Assembly (NCBI GenBank): GCA_029561255.1
Contig: JAKQJH010000383.1
Span: forward strand, 1 to 41,373
DNA: 41,373 nt
Origin: Bacteroidota bacterium
GTDB taxonomy: Bacteria > Bacteroidota > Bacteroidia > Chitinophagales > Chitinophagaceae
Direction: 5' to 3'
The notes beneath the pieces were generated by a model. It made no database searches. It saw only the letters and a program-made list of their open reading frames with translations, and had not been told where the DNA came from. The first letter of the stretch is position 1; the number at the start of each line of letters is the position of its first letter. A program made the position numbers and the translations under genes. This document shows positions 18,115 through 24,415 of the stretch, piece after piece.

Positions 18115-18134
18115 ACCCCTAAGTACTGTTAACC

Positions 18135-19217
18135 ATGAATACGAATAAACCTGTCATCGGTATTTCCTGCGGCGATGTGAACGGCATCGGGACCGAACTG
18201 ATCATCAAGACCTTTTCCGATAACCGGATCCTGGAACATTGCACACCGGTGATCTTTGCCTCCAATAAACTGATCAATTTTTACCGGAAAACGATGCCGG
18301 AGCTGAACCTGAATTACAGCAGTACTAAGGAATTCAACCGGATTAACCACAAACAGGTGAACCTGTTCAACTGCTGGGAGGAAGAGATCCAGGTAACGCC
18401 CGGTCAGCTCACCGAAACCGGTGGTAAGTATGCGATCCTGTCTTTACAGACCGCAGTAGCTGCCCTGAAACAAAAACATATCGATGGTCTCGTTACCGCG
18501 CCGATCCATAAAAAGAATATTCAATCTGCCGAGTTTAATTTTACCGGACATACTCCCTATCTCAAAGAAATGTTCGGGGTAAAAGATGTGGTGATGATGC
18601 TCTGTGCCGGTGATTTCCGGGTGGCCCTGGTAACCGAACATGTGCCTGTTGGTGAAGTAGCACAGTATATCACAAAAGAAAAAATCCTGAGTAAACTGGC
18701 TCTGATCAACCAGAGTTTGCAAAAGGACTTCGGGATTGAAAAGCCGAAAATTGCGGTACTCGGACTCAATCCGCATGCCGGAGATGAAGGATTGATCGGT
18801 AAAGAAGAAGAGTCGATTATCAAACCTGCGATCAAAGAAGCCAAGAATAATAATATGCTGGTAGTAGGGCCCTATAGTGCCGATGCCTTTTTTGCCCGCC
18901 GCAGTTTTGAGCGCTTTGATGCAGTACTGGCTATGTATCACGACCAGGGACTGATTCCCTTTAAAACGCTGGCTACCGGCGAAGGAGTGAACTTTACGGC
19001 CGGATTGCCTGCTGTTCGTACATCCCCCGACCATGGAGTGGCATTTGATATTGCCGGAAAAGATAAAGCTGATCCATCCTCGTTCATGACGGCCATATTT
19101 GAATGTATCGATATCATTAACCGGAGGAACGGTTATCACGAAAGCCGGAAAAATCCGTTACGCAAGATGACCCCGTCCATTCTGGCCAATGCCAAGGACG
19201 AGATCATTGAAGAGTAG
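18135..19217 (+). CDS. pdxA: 4-hydroxythreonine-4-phosphate dehydrogenase PdxA
   Basis: A 360-residue cytoplasmic NAD-dependent enzyme of pyridoxal phosphate synthesis (DXP-dependent route). It oxidises 4-phosphohydroxy-L-threonine; the product decarboxylates and is used by PdxJ. It opens with IGISCGDVNGIGTELI. The divalent-metal histidines are H169 (TEHVP), H214 (NPHAGDEG) and H269 (YHDQG), with the 45- and 55-residue spacing of the E. coli enzyme. GHTPYL and TSPDHGVAFDIAGK are further family motifs. Length is slightly above the usual 330. It is transcribed away from the T9SS block and converges on the LolA-like gene, with only two bases between the stop codons and no hairpin there. Confidence 0.97.
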   Translation: MNTNKPVIGISCGDVNGIGTELIIKTFSDNRILEHCTPVIFASNKLINFYRKTMPELNLNYSSTKEFNRINHKQVNLFNCWEEEIQVTPGQLTETGGKYAILSLQTAVAALKQKHIDGLVTAPIHKKNIQSAEFNFTGHTPYLKEMFGVKDVVMMLCAGDFRVALVTEHVPVGEVAQYITKEKILSKLALINQSLQKDFGIEKPKIAVLGLNPHAGDEGLIGKEEESIIKPAIKEAKNNNMLVVGPYSADAFFARRSFERFDAVLAMYHDQGLIPFKTLATGEGVNFTAGLPAVRTSPDHGVAFDIAGKDKADPSSFMTAIFECIDIINRRNGYHESRKNPLRKMTPSILANAKDEIIEE

Positions 19218-19219
19218 GT

Positions 19220-19912
19220 TTAGTTAAAGGCTGAATCCGGCACCCCTTTGTTGATCTCATAGGAGGAATAATCGATTTCGACCTTCCCCTTCTGATTTTT
19301 TGTATCTCTTGGCTGGCCCTTGCCGGTGCCATTGTCGTAATCTATGGTCACCCCTTTGGGTAATTTATAATCACGGGTATTAAAGCTCAGTTCCACTTTA
19401 TCCGGCAAGCCCCATTCCGCGTATTTTTTATAGGTCATCAGTAATTCATACGTGCCGTTTTCACGTGTGCTGATTACCGATTTGATCATCAGTAAACGGG
19501 CTTCATCAATATAGAGTGTGGCGCGGGTAATATTCTCCTCATCACTCAGTGGAAAGATCTTGATCACTTTGCAGTTGATGCCCGCCACTTTTTCCGTACC
19601 TGATTCCACGGCCTCAAAATTGGAAAGACCCAGTACATTGTTCATATTCACATTTGCCGATCCTTTAGGAATAAACGACACGCCATTTTCATTCTTGATC
19701 TTTAGTTTATCAGGCTTCTTATAGTAGACCTTGATATTGGCAATCGGCGCTTTGATAAAGATCACATTGGTCTTCATCTTGCCGGTGGCCGTATAATCAT
19801 TCACTTTATCATACTTGGCTTTTACTTTCTGCAACAGTTCCTTGGCAGCTTGTGCCGGCAGTTGTGTGCAGAACAGTGAAAAAGCAAAAAAGAACAGGAG
19901 ACGTTGTTTCAT
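19220..19912 (-). CDS. LolA-like periplasmic protein
   Basis: A 230-residue exported protein: signal peptide to about residue 22 (LFCTQLPAQA), then the LolA/LolB-type half-barrel pattern (LLQKVKAKYDKVNDYTATGK, IKVYYKKPDKLKIKNENG, ATLYIDEARLLMIKSVI). LolA carries lipoproteins across the periplasm, but Bacteroidota have many LolA-like proteins with unknown ligands. The gene lies nine bases behind the ABC permease and is the last of a three-gene operon, so it may bind the molecule the transporter handles. I do not assign it as the housekeeping LolA. Confidence 0.75.
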   Translation of the reverse strand: MKQRLLFFFAFSLFCTQLPAQAAKELLQKVKAKYDKVNDYTATGKMKTNVIFIKAPIANIKVYYKKPDKLKIKNENGVSFIPKGSANVNMNNVLGLSNFEAVESGTEKVAGINCKVIKIFPLSDEENITRATLYIDEARLLMIKSVISTRENGTYELLMTYKKYAEWGLPDKVELSFNTRDYKLPKGVTIDYDNGTGKGQPRDTKNQKGKVEIDYSSYEINKGVPDSAFN

Positions 19913-19921
19913 AAAACGGTA

Positions 19922-20806
19922 TTAACTGAGAATATCTTTTTTATTGAAGCCGCGGATACTGATCGTAAGGAACAGAACAATATAACCGAGGAGGATGAGT
20001 CCGCTGCGAACGAGGGCAGCCGGGTTTTCAATCGAGCCCGGAATAGTAGCCCCTTCCGCATTTTTTTCTACATAAAAGAATCCCTTCCAGCCCAGCATGT
20101 GGGTGGTGAAGGACCAGGGATTGATGGTTTGTTCAAATACCGGCACCTGCAATTGCTGTACAATGGTGAATACGATAACTACACAAACGGTGGCCACAAT
20201 CGGACCGAGTGAGTTTTCCGAAAACACGGAGAACATCAGGGCCATGGCAGCGATGGTGGTCAATGCGAGTGCGGCAAAAACAAAAGCCGCAAAGAAACGC
20301 CAGATCACATCTCCTGATTTCATGATATGCATATCGGTTTCTTTAAATACCACCAGGTCTTCGGTACCAAAGATGATCATACTTCCAAGGAGTGCGAAAA
20401 AGGCCATGCATATCAATAACAAAATCACATAAATAGTACTGGCCCAGAATTTAGCCATGATCAGTTGAGTACGGGTAACAGGTTTGCCGGCCAGCAGGCG
20501 GAGTGTGCCGAGATTTGCTTCTCCGGAAATCATGTCACCGGCAATCAGGGCCACCAGCAGGGGCACATGGATCAGGATCATGTGCAAAACGGCCACACAT
20601 ACAAAGTAACCATTCAGTATTTTATCAAAGGGAATATCAAATGTATCGGCCTGGCTGTCGGTATAAAATTCCACAAAATCCTTTCCGTTTACTTTCAAGG
20701 CAAACTGTACCAGTAAGATGATCACTGCAATGGCCCCGAACGCAATGAAAGTGCGCGGGCGCTTGAAGATCTTGTACAATTCTATTTTAAGCAGTTCGAT
20801 AAACAT
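19922..20806 (-). CDS. ABC-2 type transporter permease
   Basis: A 294-residue inner-membrane protein with about six predicted membrane segments (near 20-38, 66-88, 117-140, 166-190, 198-217 and 268-284). It begins MFIELLKIELYKIFKRPRTF, the usual cytoplasmic amphipathic start of ABC-2 permeases next to a BcrA/NatA-type ATPase. The loop GDMISGEANLGTLRLLAGKPVTRTQLIMAKF is the conserved ABC-2 coupling region (SGE...R..). The ATG follows the ATPase stop directly (TAGATG), so the pair is translationally coupled. The substrate is unknown; export of a lipid, peptide or drug are possible. Confidence 0.88.
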   Translation of the reverse strand: MFIELLKIELYKIFKRPRTFIAFGAIAVIILLVQFALKVNGKDFVEFYTDSQADTFDIPFDKILNGYFVCVAVLHMILIHVPLLVALIAGDMISGEANLGTLRLLAGKPVTRTQLIMAKFWASTIYVILLLICMAFFALLGSMIIFGTEDLVVFKETDMHIMKSGDVIWRFFAAFVFAALALTTIAAMALMFSVFSENSLGPIVATVCVVIVFTIVQQLQVPVFEQTINPWSFTTHMLGWKGFFYVEKNAEGATIPGSIENPAALVRSGLILLGYIVLFLTISIRGFNKKDILS

Positions 20807-21715
20807 CTACACTTTGGTTAAGGATAAGAAATAGTCTTCCAGCGAATTTAAAGGACGCAGACTTTGCACCGGTATACCTTTTTCCACGAGGTATTTATTC
20901 AATGCAGGTATTTCGTTGCGATTACATTCAAGTCTGACCGTACCTTTTACCGGTTCTTTCAGGTGGCGTTGCCAGGGACCTGACTTGAATTCAGCAATCG
21001 CTGAATTTATATCCGGTGTGAGGAGTTCCACCATTGTCTTTTCAGGATCGAGGAGTTCACTCACTTTTCCTTCCACCACTTTTTCTCCTTTATGAATGAT
21101 CAGCATGTGATCGGCCACCATTTCCATTTCGCTGAGGAGGTGAGAGGATACCAGCAAGGTTTTGTGCAGGTCGCGGCTCAGGTGAAGGATGAGCTGACGC
21201 ATGTCGGCAATCCCCTGCGGGTCCAGACCATTGGTAGGTTCGTCGAGAATGATCAGCCCGGGGTTATGTACCAGGGCACAAGCCAGTCCCAACCGTTGTT
21301 TCATACCTTGTGAGTAGGTCTTTACTTTACTGTCGGCACGACCGGCCAGTCCCACCAGTGAAAGCTGATCCATAATCTGCTTCTCAGAGGCCTTAACACC
21401 ACTCAAGCGTGAAAAGATGCGGACATTCTCTTTAGCCGTAAGGTATTTATAGAGATCGGGCTTTTCAATGATGGCACCGGTCTGGCGGAGAATTTCCTTC
21501 CGGTGTTTGCGCAGGTTCATTCCGAAGATTTCAATCTCACCGCCGGTAGGTTCGATCAGGGTCATCAGCATCCGGATGGTCGTGGATTTTCCGGCACCGT
21601 TCTGTCCGAGGAAGCCATAGACCTGCCCCTCTCCCACGCTAAATGAAAGTTGCTGTACTGCTTTCAGCTCACCAAAATGCTTACTTAGGTCTTTGACCCG
21701 GATTACATCGCTCAT
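20807..21715 (-). CDS. ABC transporter ATP-binding protein (BcrA/NatA type)
   Basis: A 302-residue ATPase. Walker A is GQNGAGKST (37-45), the signature is YSQGMKQR (134-141), Walker B is LIILDEP (154-160) followed by TNGLDP, and the switch histidine is H192 (SSHLLSE). The last 80 residues form the extra C-terminal domain common in this class. With the next gene it makes a complete ABC-2 exporter, two ATPases and two permeases. A consensus -7 box lies just upstream. First gene of the operon 21715 to 19220. Confidence 0.95.
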   Translation of the reverse strand: MSDVIRVKDLSKHFGELKAVQQLSFSVGEGQVYGFLGQNGAGKSTTIRMLMTLIEPTGGEIEIFGMNLRKHRKEILRQTGAIIEKPDLYKYLTAKENVRIFSRLSGVKASEKQIMDQLSLVGLAGRADSKVKTYSQGMKQRLGLACALVHNPGLIILDEPTNGLDPQGIADMRQLILHLSRDLHKTLLVSSHLLSEMEMVADHMLIIHKGEKVVEGKVSELLDPEKTMVELLTPDINSAIAEFKSGPWQRHLKEPVKGTVRLECNRNEIPALNKYLVEKGIPVQSLRPLNSLEDYFLSLTKV

Positions 21716-21732
21716 TCGGGATAGTTAACGGA

Positions 21733-21740
21733 CAAATGTA
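21733..21740 (-). promoter_or_regulatory. -7 box for the ABC transporter operon
   Basis: The minus strand reads TACATTTG at 21740-21733, a perfect TAnnTTTG, ending 18 bases before the ATG. No TTG lies at the expected upstream spacing, so only half of the promoter is clear. Confidence 0.5.
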
Positions 21741-21804
21741 TTAAAGGTTCGTCCCTGTTAATGAAGTATTTACCTATTTGTCTAAAAAAATTATCTAAAA
21801 ATAC

Positions 21805-21835
21805 TTGCAATTATTACGTACAAGGATTAGGTTTG
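21805..21835 (+). promoter_or_regulatory. Consensus Bacteroidota promoter for 22007-22572
   Basis: TTG (21805-21807), a 20-base spacer and TAGGTTTG (21828-21835), a perfect match. Transcription would begin near 21840, leaving a leader of about 165 bases before the ATG at 22007. The leader holds a short CCTT...AAGG hairpin but no coding frame I trust. Confidence 0.6.
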
Positions 21836-22006
21836 TTTGCGATTCGGAAAACCACATTTAACCACGTAAAACTACGATATTCGTCCGTACCCGGGCCACC
21901 ATCCGCTCCACCTTCCGGGAAGGCCGTTTAAAGCAAGTCTGCTGGTAAATCTGCCGAAGCATCCAATATTTCTGTGGGCTAACAAATGAAATTAAAAGCC
22001 TGAGAA

Positions 22007-22396
22007 ATGTCTATTAAATTTTTATCCGTTTTTGCCCTTTTCCTGCAGCTGTCCACCGCGGCACAGGATCAATCCCTGCATGTATCCCCTTTTACAAGCA
22101 CCACCACCGTTGCAACGGTTCCGGCCATTGTGGAACTGAAAGCTGTTGTAAACAATCAGAAGGTTCAGCTGAACTGGAAAACAGAAGAGAATCAGCAGGT
22201 CAACCTTTTTGAAGTGGAGAAAAGCACGGATGGCAAAAACTTCAGTATGGCCGCCCTGGTATTCAGTACGGATAAGACAGATGCTGAAGAGTATTTCTTT
22301 TTTGAAAAAAATACCGGGAAGAAGACGGTGTACCGGGTAAAAATTATCAGTAAGGACAAACAGGTATATTATTCAGCCCCGGTAACAGCGGGCTAA
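22007..22396 (+). CDS. Small secreted Fn3-like protein without sorting domain
   Basis: A 129-residue protein with a signal peptide (FLSVFALFLQLSTAAQ). The mature part is a single copy of the Fn3-like domain that precedes T9SS sorting domains in this window: VELKAVVNNQKVQLNWKTEE, FEVEKSTDGKNFS, then VYRVKIISKDKQVYYS. It stops where a sorting domain would begin. It could be a cut-down cargo protein or a free domain partner. It heads a two-gene unit with its own promoter and terminator. Confidence 0.75.
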   Translation: MSIKFLSVFALFLQLSTAAQDQSLHVSPFTSTTTVATVPAIVELKAVVNNQKVQLNWKTEENQQVNLFEVEKSTDGKNFSMAALVFSTDKTDAEEYFFFEKNTGKKTVYRVKIISKDKQVYYSAPVTAG

Positions 22397-22428
22397 AGAA
22401 TGCTGCATTCAACCATTAACTGCATACC

Positions 22429-22572
22429 ATGAAACAAAAAATCAATAACGCCTTAAAAGAGCAAACCGACCGTTTGAAAAAAGCGGTAGAGCGTATGCTG
22501 AATATCCCCGCAAAAAAAGCTCCGGCCTATGTGTTGCAACCTGTCCGGAATCAACACCGGTTTCCCCGGTGA
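22429..22572 (+). CDS. 47-residue basic peptide, unknown function
   Basis: ATG at 22429, stop TGA at 22570-22572. The product (47 residues) opens MKQKINNALKEQTDRLKKAV and ends in HRFPR. It has twelve Lys/Arg against three acidic residues and a likely amphipathic helix over the first 28 residues, without a signal peptide. It starts 33 bases after the Fn3-like gene and is followed within 35 bases by an intrinsic terminator, so it lies inside a tidy transcript. I do not recognise it. Nucleic-acid or membrane binding is possible from charge alone. Confidence 0.5.
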   Translation: MKQKINNALKEQTDRLKKAVERMLNIPAKKAPAYVLQPVRNQHRFPR

Positions 22573-22606
22573 TAAATCTTTCATACACTTAGAGTATCCA
22601 AAAGAG

Positions 22607-22641
22607 ATGAGGCCCTTTTTCTAAAGGGCCTTCTCATTTTT
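22607..22641 (+). terminator. Intrinsic terminator of the 22007-22572 unit
   Basis: A stem of GGCCCTTT (22611-22618) with AAAGGGCC (22623-22630), extended by ATGAG/CTCAT with a small bulge and followed by five T (22637-22641). Confidence 0.85.
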
Positions 22642-22761
22642 AATGAGTAATGAATAATCAGTAATGAGTAAGAGTGGAAAAATCTTTACAGATTTGAAAC
22701 TGTCTCTAAACTGTCGCGTATTTACCCGAGCTACTCATTACTGATTACTCATTACTCATTC
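22641..22761. repeat. Two facing arrays of a 7-base repeat (TAATGAG)
   Basis: The plus strand has TAATGAG, TAATGAA, TAATCAG, TAATGAG and a partial unit at 22641-22674. The minus strand has four more units at 22761-22734. The arrays form an imperfect inverted repeat (22643-22670 with 22732-22759, one mismatch in 28) around a 61-base spacer. The left array begins at the T tail of a terminator; the right one supplies the stop codon of the regulator gene. No coding role is seen. Confidence 0.85.
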
Positions 22762-23045
22762 CTTCCCCCCAGATACCCCTGCAAACTCGCTACATACTCT
22801 TCAAAAGCCGCAATACCGGCCGGGGTGATATGACATAAGGTCTGCGGGTAGTTGTCGCGGAATTGTTTGACGACTTCGATATAGCCGGCTTCTTTCAGTT
22901 TCTGGATCTGTACACTGAGGTTGCCGGCCGTGGCATTGGTTTTCTCTTTGATAAAAGTGAACTCCGCTTCCTTCACACTGATGAGGAGTGACATTACCGC
23001 CAGGCGCAGCTGCGAATGTAATATGGGATTGAGGTCTTTAAACAT
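22752..23045 (-). CDS. Winged-helix transcriptional regulator (MarR/ArsR-like)
   Basis: A 97-residue regulator taken from the ATG at 23045; the frame is open further upstream but the extra residues overlap the neighbour and do not fit the family. It begins MFKDLNPILHSQLRLAVMSLL and has the recognition part TNATAGNLSVQIQKLKEAGYIEV, then a wing (FRDNYPQTLCHITPAG). This is the single-domain HTH type found in Bacteroidota next to small membrane-protein genes. It overlaps the membrane-protein gene by eight bases (ATGTTTAA), so the two are coupled. The last codons and the TAA lie in the heptamer repeat, hinting that the C-terminus was reset by the repeat. Confidence 0.85.
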   Translation of the reverse strand: MFKDLNPILHSQLRLAVMSLLISVKEAEFTFIKEKTNATAGNLSVQIQKLKEAGYIEVVKQFRDNYPQTLCHITPAGIAAFEEYVASLQGYLGGRNE

Positions 23046-23712
23046 GCTGTGCCCCCAACTCTTTTTTGGCTTTACGATAATCCTTTTCCAGTATGACCCC
23101 GGGAATAAACCAGGCAAAAAGGGCGGAAATGGCTGTCAGGATCAGGTCGATTTTTACAGGCGTGTATACAGCCGCCAGGCAACTGATCCAGCAAATAATT
23201 CCACCCAGAATCATAGGTTTGAATTTCATGCTAACCCCGGTGACAAAAGTGGGCAGCCCGTAAAGCATCAGGAAAAAAGAACCCATGTATTCATACAAAA
23301 TGTATAACAGGTTCTTACCGGTTGCCAGTTCCACACTGTCTTTCATCGGCCGCAGTTCTGCAAACAGTACATTCATGATAAATGAAAGCAGGAAAATGCT
23401 GATGCCGAATGCCAGCCAGGTATTGTCAATAAAACTATCCTTATAGCCTGTCACCCTGCTCTCTTTCTTTTGTTTAATAGAAAAGTAAATGGTAGGCGCT
23501 ATCGCGATGACAGTAAGTATGTAAATATCAAATGGCAATCTGAATTCAAAATGAATCTCGGCCAGTTTTACGATGGAGCATATCATAATCACCAATCCCC
23601 ACATTATAGAGGTGAGACCTGTGCTGTGATTCACATCCTTGGCACGGTTGATCATAGACGTGATCAGCGCCAGGCTCTCCTGTTCGGTCATGGGCTTTTC
23701 GGCTTCTTTCAT
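23038..23712 (-). CDS. Multi-pass membrane protein, unknown function
   Basis: A 224-residue protein with about six hydrophobic segments (near residues 35-50, 63-78, 98-117, 136-160, 168-185 and 190-207). The N-terminal 25 residues are soluble (MTEQESLALITSMINRAKDV). An alternative ATG lies at codon 8. It overlaps the winged-helix regulator and probably acts with it, for example as a sensor or target, as such pairs often do. No catalytic motif is visible. Confidence 0.75.
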   Translation of the reverse strand: MKEAEKPMTEQESLALITSMINRAKDVNHSTGLTSIMWGLVIMICSIVKLAEIHFEFRLPFDIYILTVIAIAPTIYFSIKQKKESRVTGYKDSFIDNTWLAFGISIFLLSFIMNVLFAELRPMKDSVELATGKNLLYILYEYMGSFFLMLYGLPTFVTGVSMKFKPMILGGIICWISCLAAVYTPVKIDLILTAISALFAWFIPGVILEKDYRKAKKELGAQHV

Positions 23713-23735
23713 AACTGCAGTTTTGTGCTGGTTAA

Positions 23736-24383
23736 TTATTTACATCCTTCTGCTTCTCTCTGACAAACCTGAAGGCCCCAGTTAGGATGGATATCACTGG
23801 CCGGTTTGAAAGCTGCATAAAGCTCAAGGGCTTTGTCAAAGATTGGTTTGGCTGTACCACAACCGCCGCCAAATTGTTCGGGTGTATTTTTAAGTGAAAC
23901 CCCGCTGAAATAATGCGGACGCGGATTGGTTGGATCCTGGGTCATTGCATCCTGGGTGTACTGTTGCACTTTGGGGCCATACTGCTGCCAGCGCTGCATG
24001 GGATTCACCAGCATCCGCAGGGATGTGTTCATGGCCTTCAGCAGGCTCAGTTCACTGTTTTTGGGTTGCAATGCTTCTGCTTTAGCGATCAGCTGGTCCA
24101 CTTTATCGGCTATGATATCGTTATTGGCCACTTCGTTTTTAACATAGGCGAGTGTCACCTGGCAATAAGCCGCATAATAGTAAGGCAGCCACTGGGTCTT
24201 TTCTGCATCGCCGATCCGCTCAAAGGTAGCGGCGATATCGTTCAGCCGGTTCATTTCATTGGATTTGAAGATACTGTCGATTTCTGCGATATTCTTTTTC
24301 ATAGCACCGGTGAATTTTTCACTTTGAGCAAATACCGGTTGTAAAAAAAGGGCTGTCAATGCCAGGAAGAGTAACTTTTTCAT
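23736..24383 (-). CDS. Periplasmic TPR-like protein
   Basis: A 215-residue exported protein: signal peptide ending PVFAQ (about residue 19), then helical repeats (WLPYYYAAYCQVTLAY, ADKVDQLIAKAEALQP, SELSLLKAMNTSLRM, YTQDAMTQDPTNPRPHYFSGV) resembling tetratricopeptide units, and two C-terminal cysteines that may pair. It lies 32 bases after the TonB-dependent receptor and before the membrane-protein gene. The role is unknown; a periplasmic adaptor for the receptor is a reasonable guess. Confidence 0.75.
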   Translation of the reverse strand: MKKLLFLALTALFLQPVFAQSEKFTGAMKKNIAEIDSIFKSNEMNRLNDIAATFERIGDAEKTQWLPYYYAAYCQVTLAYVKNEVANNDIIADKVDQLIAKAEALQPKNSELSLLKAMNTSLRMLVNPMQRWQQYGPKVQQYTQDAMTQDPTNPRPHYFSGVSLKNTPEQFGGGCGTAKPIFDKALELYAAFKPASDIHPNWGLQVCQREAEGCK

Positions 24384-24415
24384 ATTGATTACTTTTTAGG
24401 TTTTATAGTTAACTA

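Noticed and set aside
19215-19222. Possible bidirectional terminator between pdxA and the LolA-like gene
   Set aside because: Only two bases separate the stop codons and no hairpin is visible there.
23046-23117. Longer N-terminus for the winged-helix regulator
   Set aside because: The added 24 residues overlap the membrane-protein gene and do not resemble the family; the 23045 ATG gives the usual short overlap.
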